Source of the DNA: DASUPK01 sp963801055
GTDB taxonomy: Bacteria > Actinomycetota > Thermoleophilia > Solirubrobacterales > 70-9
Direction of reading: 5' to 3'
Length of the DNA stretch: 64,000 nucleotides
Assembly: GCA_963801055.1 (NCBI GenBank)
Contig: CAWDDE010000001.1
Coordinates: 558,001 to 622,000 of the forward strand
Shown here: one piece after another, positions 27,377 through 36,495 of the stretch
How the letters are laid out: each line of letters starts with the position of its first letter
Numbering within the stretch: position 1 is the stretch's first letter
Program-made: the position numbers and the translations under genes
Notes under the pieces: generated by a model
What the model was told of the DNA's origin: nothing
What the model saw: only the letters and a program-made list of their open reading frames with translations
Databases searched by the model: none

Positions 27377-27886
27377 CTAGCCCGCGTCCTCCTTGGCCGC
27401 CGCGTCGATCTCGCGCTGGAGCTCGTCGGCGTCGGCATCGATCTCCTTCTCGATCAGCTTGTTGGAGCGCGTGACCGCCTTCTCGAGCTGCTCCTCGATC
27501 TTCGACTCGCCGAGCACGATCACCGCGGCGCTTCCGGCCTCGAGCTCGTCGCCGAGCTCCTTGAGATCGTCGCGCGACACGCCGCCCCTCAGGTGCCCGA
27601 TCAATCCGCCGGCGCCGGCGCCGACGATCGCGCTGCCGATGATCGCGGGCGGGAACAGGATTCCGACCAGGGCTCCGACGCCGGCCCCTGTCCAGGCGCC
27701 GTGCTGGGTCGGCTTCTCGGTCTTGTGGACGTGGACCTTGCCGTCCTCGTCCTTCTCGATCACCGCCGAGTCGAAGGTCCCGATCGCTCCCGCGGCGTGG
27801 AGGTCGAACACGGCCTCGTAGTCGGCCTCGGCGTCGGCGACGTCGTCGTAGATCGCGGCATAGAGGAACACTGGTCTGTCGGCCAT
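27377..27886 (-). CDS. DUF1269-family protein with glycine-zipper segment
   Basis: 169 aa. N-terminal ferredoxin-like half (VFLYAAIYDDVADAEADYEAV) followed by a Gly-rich hydrophobic hairpin (GAGVGALVGILFPPAIIG and GAGAGGLIGHLRGG), then a helical charged tail. This is the DUF1269 layout; function unknown, often a small stress-associated membrane-interacting protein. Confidence 0.8.
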   Translation of the reverse strand: MADRPVFLYAAIYDDVADAEADYEAVFDLHAAGAIGTFDSAVIEKDEDGKVHVHKTEKPTQHGAWTGAGVGALVGILFPPAIIGSAIVGAGAGGLIGHLRGGVSRDDLKELGDELEAGSAAVIVLGESKIEEQLEKAVTRSNKLIEKEIDADADELQREIDAAAKEDAG

Positions 27887-27995
27887 TGGGCTTCCTTTCC
27901 GATAGGGGAGGCAGATTTCAGGGTCTCAAGACGTCAACCCTATTAGTCCTTCCACGCGCGAACCGGCTTCTTGCACCCCTGCGCTATCCCACCCT

Positions 27996-28018
27996 GGCGC
28001 TCGCTTCTCGCGAGCGCC
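27996..28018 (-). terminator. Hairpin downstream of FAD oxidoreductase
   Basis: Perfect 9-bp stem GGCGCTCGC / GCGAGCGCC with a TTCTC loop, 45 bp past the stop of the minus-strand FAD oxidoreductase. No T tract, so termination is inferred from position. Confidence 0.5.
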
Positions 28019-28062
28019 ACCGGAGCAAGCGCGGCACTCCTGCTCCTCGTCCCAAGCGGGCG

Positions 28063-29535
28063 TCAGCCGGGCTGGATGTTCTTGTTGTGGTGGAAGGCGT
28101 TGTCAGGGTCGTACTTGGCCTTGACTTCGGCGAGTCGCCGGTAGATCTGATCGCCGTAGGCCTCTCGAACCCGGCTGGAGTCGTCGTCGGAATCAAGGAA
28201 GTTGACGTAGACGCCGCCAGCGCGGTGCGGTTGGAGGGCTTGGAGGAACCGCCGCGCCCAAGCGGTCTCGGCCGCGGCGTGCTCGCGGGACTCGTCAGGG
28301 AGCCACACGGCGTCGATGATGATGTTGTGGGCCACGTCGCGACCGGCGTACGCGCTGGCGTCGTGGGGAACTCGGGCGACGGCGCCACCCATGTGGAACA
28401 TCGTCGCGTACGACCGGGGCGAGCTGGCGGCGTAGGCGTGATCGGCGATGACGGCGATGGCGTCGTCGGAGAGGCCGGCGAGGTTCGACGCCTTCCAGTA
28501 GTAGTGCCACCCGTGGAGGACGCTGTCGTCGAGGCCGCCCTGGAAGGCGGCGTACGGCGAGGGTGCGAGCAGGTCAACGAGCGGCGTCCCGAATCGGCGG
28601 AGGGCCCGCACCGCACGCTCGCCGTCTTCGAGGGCGCCGGCGTAGCAGCAGATGACCGCGATGGCCGGCCGCCAGTGCAGGTCCTCGGGGATGATCGGCA
28701 GTGGGGGGACGGTGCCGAGCCTGACGACGCTGCCGAGCTCGTCGGGCGCTTCGGCGGCGAAGTCCCGGTAGAAGCGCAGCACGTCGGTGGTGTCGTCGGC
28801 CGCCCAGAAGACGGGCCCGGCCATCACGGTCGGGCCGACGGGGTGGAGAGAGAAGCGGAAAGAGGTGACGACGCCGAAGTTGCCGCCGCCGCCTCGCAGC
28901 GCCCAGAACAGATCGGGGTGTTCGTCGGCGGACGCCCGGACGATGCTGCCCTCGGCGGTGACGACCTCGGCGGCAAGCAGATTGTCGACGGTGAGCCCGT
29001 GTTTGCGCATGAGGAAGCCGATGCCGCCGCCGAGGGTGAGCCCGGCGACGCCGGTGTGGCCCACGATGCCGCCGGTGGTGGCCAGACCGTGGGCCTGCGT
29101 CTCGTGGTCGAAGTCGCCCCACAGAGCACCACCCTGCACCCAGGCCGTGCGACCGGCGGGGTCGACCCACACGGCCCGCATCGCCGAGAGGTCGATGACG
29201 ACCCCGTCGTCGCACACCGCGGTGCCGGCCACGTTGTGGCCCCCGCCCCGTACGGCGATCTCCAGGTCGTGGTCGCGCGCGAAGCGCACCGCCGCGACCA
29301 CATCGGCCACGCCCGTGCAGCGGGCGATGCAGGCCGGATGGCGGTCAATCGCCCCATTCCAGATCCTGCGGGCAGTGTCGTAGCCGGGGCTGGTCGGCAG
29401 CAGCAGCTCTCCGCGGAGCGATCCGCCGAGCTCGCCGAACGCGGTCGTCTCCAGGGGCGGCGCCGTTGTGCCTGGATAGCGGTCATCTCGTCCTCCCAGC
29501 TCTGCTCGATGACGTCCGGGTAGCCATGCGAGCAA
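28063..29535 (-). CDS. FAD-linked (BBE-type) oxidoreductase
   Basis: 490 aa. Vanillyl-alcohol-oxidase fold: VRGGGHNVAGTAVCDDG carries the His that usually bonds FAD covalently, GHTGVAGLTLGGGIGFLMRK is the second FAD segment, and the C-terminus holds the berberine-bridge-enzyme motif (YDPDNAFHHNKNI). The second covalent Cys is not evident. The first ~40 residues are weakly conserved, so the true start may be internal. Divergent from the HxlR regulator, which probably controls it. Confidence 0.88.
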   Translation of the reverse strand: MLAWLPGRHRAELGGRDDRYPGTTAPPLETTAFGELGGSLRGELLLPTSPGYDTARRIWNGAIDRHPACIARCTGVADVVAAVRFARDHDLEIAVRGGGHNVAGTAVCDDGVVIDLSAMRAVWVDPAGRTAWVQGGALWGDFDHETQAHGLATTGGIVGHTGVAGLTLGGGIGFLMRKHGLTVDNLLAAEVVTAEGSIVRASADEHPDLFWALRGGGGNFGVVTSFRFSLHPVGPTVMAGPVFWAADDTTDVLRFYRDFAAEAPDELGSVVRLGTVPPLPIIPEDLHWRPAIAVICCYAGALEDGERAVRALRRFGTPLVDLLAPSPYAAFQGGLDDSVLHGWHYYWKASNLAGLSDDAIAVIADHAYAASSPRSYATMFHMGGAVARVPHDASAYAGRDVAHNIIIDAVWLPDESREHAAAETAWARRFLQALQPHRAGGVYVNFLDSDDDSSRVREAYGDQIYRRLAEVKAKYDPDNAFHHNKNIQPG

Positions 29536-29565
29536 CGTAGGCTTGCCGGCCCGGACTGACTAGTT

Positions 29566-29593
29566 CTACTTTCGAACCAACCGGTTCGAGTAG
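29566..29593. promoter_or_regulatory. Imperfect palindrome, candidate HxlR operator
   Basis: CTACTTTCGAACC, AACC-type centre, GGTTCGAGTAG: two arms that are reverse complements apart from a 2-base bulge. It is the only clear dyad in the 97-bp gap between the divergent oxidoreductase and HxlR genes. Confidence 0.6.
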
Positions 29594-29631
29594 CAGACCT
29601 GTGGCCGATCCGCGGCTAGCATGGTGGCGCC

Positions 29632-30366
29632 ATGCGCAGCTACGCGCAGTACTGCCCGGTCGCCAAGGCCACCGAGATCCTCGGCGACCGTTGGACGCTT
29701 CTGATCGTGCGCGAGATGCTCGGCGGCGCGAGCGGCTTCAACGAGCTCCAACGCGGCCTCCCAGGGATCTCGCGCTCGGTCCTCACCGACCGCATGCGCG
29801 CGCTCGAGCGGGCCGAGGTCATCGAGCGCAGGACGGGCCCCAAAGGCCGCACCCTCGAATATCGCCTCACGCCCGCCGGCCGTGACCTCCAGCCGGTCGT
29901 GCAGGCGATCGGCGAGTGGGGGGCGACTTGGTCGTTCACCGAGCCGCGCCCCGAGGAACTCGATCCCGACCTGTTGATCGTCTGGATGGCCCGCCACGTC
30001 GATCGTCAGCGGCTCGCACCCAACCGAACCGTGGTTCAGTTCGACTTTCGCCGCCCCAAGCGGCGTTACTGGATGGTGCTCGAGCCCTCCGAGGTCTCAG
30101 TCTGCCTCCAGCATCCCGGTTTCGACGTCGACCTCGAGGTCATCGTCGACACCACCACGCTCTACCGCGTCTACTTGGGACGGGCCGAGCTCGGTGGCGC
30201 GATTCGATCCGGCAAGCTGACGATGAGCGGCCCGCGGACGCTGCAACGTAGGTTCGGCCACTGGTTCACCTGGAGCGCGTTCGCCCCAGCCAGCCGCTTG
30301 GCGGAGGAGCGCCGCACGACGGCCTCGCGCCTTGCCAGCCCTGATCGCGTACGAATCGCCGAATGA
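29632..30366 (+). CDS. HxlR-family transcriptional regulator with C-terminal sterol-carrier-like domain
   Basis: 244 aa. Residues 5-100 are the HxlR winged helix (CPVAKATEILGDRWTLLIVR, SRSVLTDRMRALERAEVIER). The remaining ~140 residues (DPDLLIVWMARHVDRQ, YLGRAELGGAIRSGKLTMSG) resemble an SCP2-like ligand pocket, as found in many actinobacterial HxlR proteins. Divergent from the FAD oxidoreductase across a palindrome, so probably ligand-responsive control of that gene. Confidence 0.88.
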   Translation: MRSYAQYCPVAKATEILGDRWTLLIVREMLGGASGFNELQRGLPGISRSVLTDRMRALERAEVIERRTGPKGRTLEYRLTPAGRDLQPVVQAIGEWGATWSFTEPRPEELDPDLLIVWMARHVDRQRLAPNRTVVQFDFRRPKRRYWMVLEPSEVSVCLQHPGFDVDLEVIVDTTTLYRVYLGRAELGGAIRSGKLTMSGPRTLQRRFGHWFTWSAFAPASRLAEERRTTASRLASPDRVRIAE

Positions 30367-30375
30367 CGGCGTGCG

Positions 30376-30399
30376 GGCGCTGCATCACGATGCAGCGCC
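30376..30399. terminator. Inverted repeat after HxlR gene
   Basis: Perfect 11-bp arms GGCGCTGCATC / GATGCAGCGCC around two bases, 10 bp past the HxlR stop. A second perfect dyad, CGAGGCG-TGA-CGCCTCG, lies at about 30449-30465. Without T tracts they could be terminators or operators for the gene at 30506. Confidence 0.5.
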
Positions 30400-30505
30400 G
30401 GTGGGCACGCAGCCGACGCCTCGTCCCGCGAAGCGAAGCAAAGGCACTCGAGGCGTGACGCCTCGCGGTGCGATACTCGACGGCACCTGACAAGGAGGTT
30501 GGGCC

Positions 30506-31546
30506 GTGAAGCGCGTCGTCGTCGACCACTACGGGGGGCCCGAGGTCTTGAAGCTGGTGGAGGAGGACGCGCCCCGACCAGGTCCAGGCGAGGTGCGCGT
30601 CAGGGTCCTGGCGGCTGGGGTCTCGTTCACCGACGCGCAGATCCGCGCCGGCACGTACATCGGCGGCCCGAAGCCGCCGTTCACGCCCGGCTACGAACTG
30701 GTCGGAGTCGTCGAGGAGCTCGGCCCTGCCTGCGAGAGGCTGCGAGAGGGGGACCGGGTCGGCGTCCTGATGGTCTGGGGCGCGGACGCCGAGCGGGTCT
30801 GCGTACCGGAGCAATACGCGGTCGGGGTGCCCGAGGACCTCGATCCGGCGGAGGTCGTGAGCCTGATCTTCCCGTACATGACCGCCTACCAGATGCTCCA
30901 CCGCACGGCGAGGGTGCGCTCCGGCGAGGCGGTGCTGGTGCACGGCGCGGCCGGAAGGGTCGGCACGGCGGCGCTCGAGTTGGGAGCGGTGGCGGGACTG
31001 CGCCTGATCGGGACCTGTTCGGCCGACGACATGGCAGCGGTCGAGCGGCTCGGGGCGGTGGCGATCAACTACCGCAATGAGGACTTCCTAGCACGGGTCC
31101 GCGAGCTGACCGGCGGCAAGGGTGTGGACGTCGTGCTCGACGGGATCGGCGGCAAGGTGGCGTTGCGATCCTTCCGCGCGTTGCGGAAGGGCAATCAGAT
31201 AACGGGCGATCCCGGTGGACGGCTTGTGACGATGGGCGCCTACAACACGCTGGTGCATGGCCGCAAGAGCTGGCGCGCGTGGCTGGAGTGGTGGCCGGCG
31301 ATGGCGATCACATGGCTGTGGGGCACGCTCTCGTCCCGCCGGCGAGTTTCGGGGTACCGAGTGCAGATCCTGCGCATCCCCCACCAGGACTGGTTCGCCG
31401 AGGACTTCCACGTGCTGCTCGGGCTGCTGCGCGAGGACAAGATCCACCCGGTCGTGGCCGAGCGCCTGCCGTTCGCCGAGGCTCGTCGCGCTCACGAGAT
31501 GCTCGAGAGCTCGGCGGCAAAGGGCAAGCTCGTGCTCGTGCCGTAA
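30506..31546 (+). CDS. Medium-chain dehydrogenase/reductase, quinone-oxidoreductase-like (zinc-independent)
   Basis: 346 aa from GTG with a strong AAGGAGGT ribosome site. GroES-like N-half (GPGEVRVRVLAAGVSFTDAQ, FTPGYELVGVVEELG) and Rossmann half with VLVHGAAGRVGTAALELG. The zinc-ligand Cys residues of alcohol dehydrogenases are absent, pointing to the NADPH:quinone oxidoreductase branch. A GATACT box lies about 30 bp upstream of the start. Confidence 0.88.
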   Translation: MKRVVVDHYGGPEVLKLVEEDAPRPGPGEVRVRVLAAGVSFTDAQIRAGTYIGGPKPPFTPGYELVGVVEELGPACERLREGDRVGVLMVWGADAERVCVPEQYAVGVPEDLDPAEVVSLIFPYMTAYQMLHRTARVRSGEAVLVHGAAGRVGTAALELGAVAGLRLIGTCSADDMAAVERLGAVAINYRNEDFLARVRELTGGKGVDVVLDGIGGKVALRSFRALRKGNQITGDPGGRLVTMGAYNTLVHGRKSWRAWLEWWPAMAITWLWGTLSSRRRVSGYRVQILRIPHQDWFAEDFHVLLGLLREDKIHPVVAERLPFAEARRAHEMLESSAAKGKLVLVP

Positions 31547-31562
31547 CCCCTGGGCGTCTAGA

Positions 31563-32786
31563 TCAATCGACGCGTGGCGGCTCGTTCGGATCGAGCGGCA
31601 TCGGCTCCTCATGCCAGTCCTTCGGCAACGCGACCTCCACGTCGAGGGAATCCCCGGGTGGATCTGGTTCGGCATGGACCTCGCCGTAATGCAGCAGTGA
31701 TGTCAGGTAGCGGGAGCTGATCTTGTGAGGCGGCCACCACAGGTAGTCGAGCGAGGCGACACCCTCGCCACCCCCGCCAGCGACATCCGCCCGCATGCTC
31801 ATCGACTCTCCGCCCGTCAGCAGCTTGCCGCGGAGGACAGGCCTGAACGGCTCTGGCGTCTCCCCGGCGCCGACCCGGTGGGCTATGTGCGCCGCAACGG
31901 TGTCGGCCTGCTGAGTTCCCAGGCCGCCCTGCTTGATCGGGAAGTTCGTGCCGTCGCCCGCCGCATAGACGTCCTCCACACCTTTCACTCGTCCGTGACC
32001 GTCGACCGGAATGAAGCCGTCGTCATCTGCCGGCAGGCCATCGATCCTGGGGCCTTCCATCCGCGGGAGGGCGATTGATTCCGACGGCCCGATCCTTCGG
32101 TCGCCAGGGTTCAGCGTGATCCCTGCTCCGCCGAGGTCTCGCACGGTGGAATTGGTGAAGAGCTGGATGCCTCTCGCCGCCAGCAGCTCGCCAACGGCGG
32201 CGCTCGCAGCTGGCCCGAATATCGCCAAGGGCGCGGATTCCGGTGTGATGACAGCGATCTTCGCGTCGACGCCCCTCTCCGCGGCCCGGCGCTGGGTCAT
32301 CAAAGCGAGCTCATAGAGCGGCAGCGACCAAGTCACGCCTGCCGGGACGATGAACGCTACGCGGTGGCCCTTCGCTTCCGCGCGCTCGAGGAGTCGGTCC
32401 GCGCTGAACGCCTCGCCATCCGGAAAGGTGGTCGCCCCGTCGATCGCCGGCTTGAAGCGACCCCCTATGCAGACCACCAGGTAGTCGTAAGGGAGGGTTG
32501 AGCCGTCGTCGAGTTCGACGACATGGTCCTCGGGGCGGACCGCGCTGACTGCAGACAAAATGAACTTGGCCCCCTTCTCAGTCGTGAGCGGCTCGAGTTC
32601 GTGTCGCTCGGCCGGCCCGAGGTCAAAGGGCTCCTCGACGAGCAGCGGCTTGTAAAGGAAATCGGGTTGCGGGGCAACGAGAGTCAGCGCCACCCGCTCT
32701 CGGGCGAGATCGAGGAGGGCGAGCAGGGACTCAAGGCCGGCGACGCCACCGCCCACGATCACAACCCGGCGTTTTCCTGTGTCCAC
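31563..32786 (-). CDS. NDH-2 / sulfide:quinone-reductase-like FAD oxidoreductase
   Basis: 407 aa. FAD-binding VVIVGGGVAGLESLLALLD at the N-terminus, YDYLVVCIGGRFKPA, a second nucleotide region VAFIVPAGVTWSLPLYELAL, and VYAAGDGTNFPIKQGGLGTQQAD closing the FAD site. No redox Cys pair typical of sulfide:quinone reductase is obvious, so an NADH:quinone type role is more likely. It converges with the MDR gene and diverges from NO reductase. Confidence 0.8.
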   Translation of the reverse strand: MDTGKRRVVIVGGGVAGLESLLALLDLARERVALTLVAPQPDFLYKPLLVEEPFDLGPAERHELEPLTTEKGAKFILSAVSAVRPEDHVVELDDGSTLPYDYLVVCIGGRFKPAIDGATTFPDGEAFSADRLLERAEAKGHRVAFIVPAGVTWSLPLYELALMTQRRAAERGVDAKIAVITPESAPLAIFGPAASAAVGELLAARGIQLFTNSTVRDLGGAGITLNPGDRRIGPSESIALPRMEGPRIDGLPADDDGFIPVDGHGRVKGVEDVYAAGDGTNFPIKQGGLGTQQADTVAAHIAHRVGAGETPEPFRPVLRGKLLTGGESMSMRADVAGGGGEGVASLDYLWWPPHKISSRYLTSLLHYGEVHAEPDPPGDSLDVEVALPKDWHEEPMPLDPNEPPRVD

Positions 32787-33008
32787 GTGCTCGCTCAGTT
32801 CAGTCGCCTGTCTTCGCTATCAGGCAACAAGCTATCGAGCCGTCCCCGAACGAAACCGAGTCGCGGGTCTTCGACCGCAGCCAGGTGGACGGCGCAGCCG
32901 GGATCCTTGACCCCGTGGCGGGCAGCGCCATAGGATCGCGCGCGGCCGCCGCACCGACTCGTCCAAACCGTGGCTTTCGGAAGAGGCAGAAGAGCGTCAA
33001 CCACCGGG

Positions 33009-35315
33009 ATGCCGGCTGCCGAGCAGCCCTCCGGGAAGCGGGAGCTGCTCGTCTCGAAGACCTGGCTGCAGGTCGCCGGCCTCGTCGTCCTAGTCGGCTT
33101 CTTCGTCCTCGTCCTGCTCGCGTACCGGACCTATGAGTCCGATCCACCGATTCCGGACGAGGCCGTGGATCCGGCCGGCAACGTCGTCTACACCGGCGAC
33201 GACGTCAGCGAAGGGCAGAAGCTCTTCCTCCACAGGGGCCTGATGGAGTACGGATCGATCTTCGGCCACGGCGCCTACCTCGGCCCCGACTTCACCGCTG
33301 ACTACCTGCACCGCTCCTCGGCCTCGGTTCGGGATCAGCTCGGCGGCGCGCAGTCCGACTCCGCCCGCCAGGAGACGATCGACCAGTTCCAGTCGAACGA
33401 CTACGACGAGGGAATGAAGACGCTCCCCCTCTCCGCCGAGCAGGCGAAGGCCTTCGGGGAGCTCGAGGCTCATTACACGCGGTTCTTCGCGTCCGACACG
33501 ACGCGCTTTGGCCTCCGACCCGAGGTGATCAAGGATCCCGAGGAGATCCACCAACTGACCGCGTTCTTCGCCTGGTCGGCCTGGGCCGCCTCCGCGCGGC
33601 GCCCGGGCCACAACTACTCCTACACGAACAACTGGCCGCCGGAGGATCAGGTCGGCAACGAGCCGAGCGCGAACGTGATCGTCTGGTCAGTGATCTCGCT
33701 GATCGCCCTGCTGGGCGGGATCGGGATCCTGTTCGCGGCCTTCGGGCGCTGGCGGATGGGCTGGCAGGGGCGCGACCAGGCGACGCTGACCTTCCGCGCC
33801 CCCGGCGACGTCGCCCTCACGCCCGCGCAACGGGCGACCGCCTGGTTCTTCTTCGTGATGGCGGCGCTCTTCCTGCTGCAGACCCTGGTCGGGGGGGTCT
33901 CGCAGCACTACCGCGCCGACCTCGAGGGGTTTTTCGGAATCGACATCGCCCAGGCGCTCCCCTACAACCTGGTCCGCACGTGGCACGTCCAGCTGGCGAT
34001 CTTCTTCGTCGCCACCTCGTTCGTCGCCGCGGGGATCTTCCTCGCCCCGATGATCGCCGGCCGGGAGCCGCGCGGCCAGGCGCCGCTCGCCTTCGCGCTA
34101 CTCGGGGCGCTGGCGGTGGTGGTTTTCGGCAGCCTGTTCGGCGAGCTGGCTGGGGTGCACGACTGGTTCTCGAGCTCGATCTTCGGCCTCCAGGGATTCG
34201 AGTACCTCGACCTCGGTCGCTTCTGGCAGGTCCTGCTGGTGATCGGCCTGTGCGTCTGGATCGTGATCCTGTTCCGCGGGCTCCGGGGGCGGCTGAGCAG
34301 GGAGCGGGTGGGAAACATGCCATGGCTCTTCTTCCTCGCGGCGCTTGCGATCCCGGCCTTCTACGCGGTCGGGCTGCTCGCCCGGGCCGGCGACAGCTTC
34401 ACGATCACTGACTACTGGCGCTTCTGGGTGGTCCACCTCTGGGTGGAGGACTTCCTCGAGCTGTTCACGACCGTGATGGTCGCCTACATCTTCGTTCTGC
34501 TCGGCGTCGTCCGCGAGCGGGTCGCGCTCGTGGTCGTCTTCCTGGACATCATCCTCTACTCCGTCGGCGGGGTGATCGGGACGATGCATCACCTCTACTT
34601 CTCCGGCGCGCCGGCGGAGAACATGGCGCTCGGGGCGGTCTTCTCGGCACTCGAGGTGATGCCCCTGACCTTTCTCACCGTGGAGGCGTGGAGCTTCCTG
34701 CAACTCGGGGCCCGCCAGGAATCGAAGTCGCAGACGCCGTTCCCGCATCGGTGGGCGGTGATGTTCCTGGTCGCGGTCGGGTTCTGGAACTTCCTCGGAG
34801 CCGGGATCTTCGGGTTCCTGATCAACCTCCCGATCGTCTCCTACTACGAGATCGGCACCGCACTCACCGCCAACCACGGCCACACGGCGATGATGGGGGT
34901 GTACGGGATGCTCGCCGTCGGGCTGGCGATGTTCTGCCTGCGCTACCTGATCCCGGCCGACCGCTGGAGGGACCGGGCGGCGAAGATGAGCTTCTACGGC
35001 CTCAATATCGGGCTCGCCTGGATGGCGTTCGCGACGCTGTTCCCGCTCGGCATCCGCCAGCTGTACGAGTCGGTGAACGTCGGGTACTGGGAGGCCCGGT
35101 CGCTCGACTACCTGAGCACGAACACGAACACGGTGATCGAGTGGCTCAGGCTGCCGGGCGACATCTACTTCATCGTGATCGGGGTCCTGCCGCTCCTCTA
35201 CCTGACCTATCTCGGCGTCCGATACACGGTGAAGCAAGTCGTGATCGAGGAGCCAGAGGAGATCCTCTTCACCGAGGTGACCGAGCCGAAGGAACCGGTG
35301 GGGACCTCGAGATGA
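33009..35315 (+). CDS. norB: Quinol-dependent nitric oxide reductase (qNor)
   Basis: 768 aa from ATG at 33009 (a GTG at 32970 would add 13 residues). The N-terminal extension with one helix and a periplasmic domain (HRGLMEYGSIFGHGAYLGPDFTADY, NYSYTNNWPPE) is diagnostic of the single-subunit quinol type. Catalytic core: VEDFLELFTTVMVAYIF, GTMHHLYFSG (His pair), ANHGHTAMMGVYGMLAVG (heme His). Reduces NO to N2O using quinol; no cytochrome c subunit is encoded nearby, so detoxification is likely. Confidence 0.95.
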   Translation: MPAAEQPSGKRELLVSKTWLQVAGLVVLVGFFVLVLLAYRTYESDPPIPDEAVDPAGNVVYTGDDVSEGQKLFLHRGLMEYGSIFGHGAYLGPDFTADYLHRSSASVRDQLGGAQSDSARQETIDQFQSNDYDEGMKTLPLSAEQAKAFGELEAHYTRFFASDTTRFGLRPEVIKDPEEIHQLTAFFAWSAWAASARRPGHNYSYTNNWPPEDQVGNEPSANVIVWSVISLIALLGGIGILFAAFGRWRMGWQGRDQATLTFRAPGDVALTPAQRATAWFFFVMAALFLLQTLVGGVSQHYRADLEGFFGIDIAQALPYNLVRTWHVQLAIFFVATSFVAAGIFLAPMIAGREPRGQAPLAFALLGALAVVVFGSLFGELAGVHDWFSSSIFGLQGFEYLDLGRFWQVLLVIGLCVWIVILFRGLRGRLSRERVGNMPWLFFLAALAIPAFYAVGLLARAGDSFTITDYWRFWVVHLWVEDFLELFTTVMVAYIFVLLGVVRERVALVVVFLDIILYSVGGVIGTMHHLYFSGAPAENMALGAVFSALEVMPLTFLTVEAWSFLQLGARQESKSQTPFPHRWAVMFLVAVGFWNFLGAGIFGFLINLPIVSYYEIGTALTANHGHTAMMGVYGMLAVGLAMFCLRYLIPADRWRDRAAKMSFYGLNIGLAWMAFATLFPLGIRQLYESVNVGYWEARSLDYLSTNTNTVIEWLRLPGDIYFIVIGVLPLLYLTYLGVRYTVKQVVIEEPEEILFTEVTEPKEPVGTSR

Positions 35316-35905
35316 GCGGGGTCGCCACCGAGAGCCTCCTCGCCGCGGGCTACGCCCTCTTCCTGGCGCTGACGGGGATCGGGCTCGATGTCCTCGCCCG
35401 CCACTCGCACCGGCGCTCGGAGCTCTACCGGACCGGCGGTTTCACCTACCACGCCCATCTCGACGCCTGGGAGTGTCCCGAGGGCGAGCAGCTGCACCGG
35501 ATCGAGACCGACATGCACCAGCGGGTCGCCCGCTACCGGGCGAGGGCGCACGTTTGCAACGCCTGCCCGCGCAAGGCGGACTGCACCGACTCGGACAGCG
35601 GCCGAGAGGTCACCCGGATGCTCGACCTGTGGCCGCACTCGGAGGCGGGCCGCTTCCACCGTACGATTGCGGTCGCCATCGTCGCCTTCGGGCTGCTCGT
35701 GATCGGCGCCGGCGCCGCCCTCAACCACGGTCCAGCGGACCTCGCGGTCCTGGGCGGAGCGCTGCTCGTCTCGACGCTCGTCGGCCTCTATCTGCTCGCC
35801 GACTTGCGCTCCGCGGCGTCCGGCTTCCCGTGGCCCGAGGGCGAGCGCAGCGGTGCTGCGCCGGTTCCGCCTCAGCCTGAGCGCTCGGCCTCTTCGATGC
35901 GCTGA
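35312..35905 (+). CDS. Small membrane protein with transposase-like Cys4 ribbon, coupled to NO reductase
   Basis: 197 aa; ATG overlaps the qNor stop (ATGA), so translational coupling is likely. Helix 1 (LLAAGYALFLALTGIGLDVL) is followed by a soluble segment YHAHLDAWECPEGEQLHRIE ... YRARAHVCNACPRKADCTDS, then SGREVTR, then two C-terminal helices. The soluble part has the pattern of the C-terminal zinc ribbon of IS1182-type DDE transposases, but no catalytic DDE domain is present and it is flanked by membrane helices. Function unknown; perhaps a redox, heme or metal-binding partner of qNor. Confidence 0.7.
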   Translation: MSGVATESLLAAGYALFLALTGIGLDVLARHSHRRSELYRTGGFTYHAHLDAWECPEGEQLHRIETDMHQRVARYRARAHVCNACPRKADCTDSDSGREVTRMLDLWPHSEAGRFHRTIAVAIVAFGLLVIGAGAALNHGPADLAVLGGALLVSTLVGLYLLADLRSAASGFPWPEGERSGAAPVPPQPERSASSMR

Positions 35906-35993
35906 GCGAGCGCGGCGAGTCGTCCTCAAAGCGGCTGTTTGGTGAGTCCTCTTGCCAGCGGTGGAGACTTCAGCTAGGCAAGCGAGTCCCGGC

Positions 35994-36281
35994 CTAGCCG
36001 GTCATCACGTCACGCGCCTCGAGGACCTCGAACGGGGGGGGCTGCGCTCCCTCAGGCGGCGGGCCCATCACCTCGACTACCGCGGGGCCGAGGCGGCCGT
36101 TCAAGAAGCTCTCCCACTTCTCCTTGGACTCCCAGATGTCGACGACCTTCATCTTGCCGTTGCCGGACTCGGCCCCGGCGTGCGCGATCAGCCCGTCCGG
36201 CACCTCGCCTCCGAGCTTCTCGGTCACCTGGTCGTACTGGTCAGTTGTCGCCTCGAACTCCTGGATCACGATCACGGCCAT
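35994..36281 (-). CDS. Antibiotic-biosynthesis-monooxygenase-like dimeric alpha/beta-barrel protein
   Basis: 95 aa, MAVIVIQEFEATTDQYDQVTE at the start, then MKVVDIWESKEKWESFLNGR in the middle. Size and pattern fit the small ABM/Dabb fold. AGGAAGGAGA lies just upstream. Substrate unknown. Confidence 0.7.
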   Translation of the reverse strand: MAVIVIQEFEATTDQYDQVTEKLGGEVPDGLIAHAGAESGNGKMKVVDIWESKEKWESFLNGRLGPAVVEVMGPPPEGAQPPPFEVLEARDVMTG

Positions 36282-36448
36282 GTCCGGTCTCCTTCCTGGT
36301 TATTTGACTGCTCGGTGCCGATGTGGGTCGCCGTCGTATTCTCGCAGCGAAGAGCGGGAGCGCCTACTCGAACCGCCGCATCCCATGCACAGCAGCACCC
36401 TGGAAAGCGGGGCGCTCCGAGCACCTGTTGGCGGAGTAAAGCCGGCGC

Positions 36449-36480
36449 GAGATACTGCGTGGGCGATGTCGCAGGAGAAC
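36449..36480 (+). repeat. 5' gene-start module, copy 4 (solo)
   Basis: GCGAGATACTGCGTGGGCG then ATGTCGCAGGAGAAC. The frame gives only MSQENLLGP before a stop, so the module heads no SnoaL gene. It adjoins the truncated gene that follows. Confidence 0.82.
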
Positions 36481-36495
36481 CTGCTCGGGCCGTAG

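Noticed and set aside
35312..35905. Calling this gene a transposase or IS fragment
   Set aside because: Membrane helices on both sides, no DDE catalytic part and no terminal inverted repeats; only the Cys ribbon is transposase-like.
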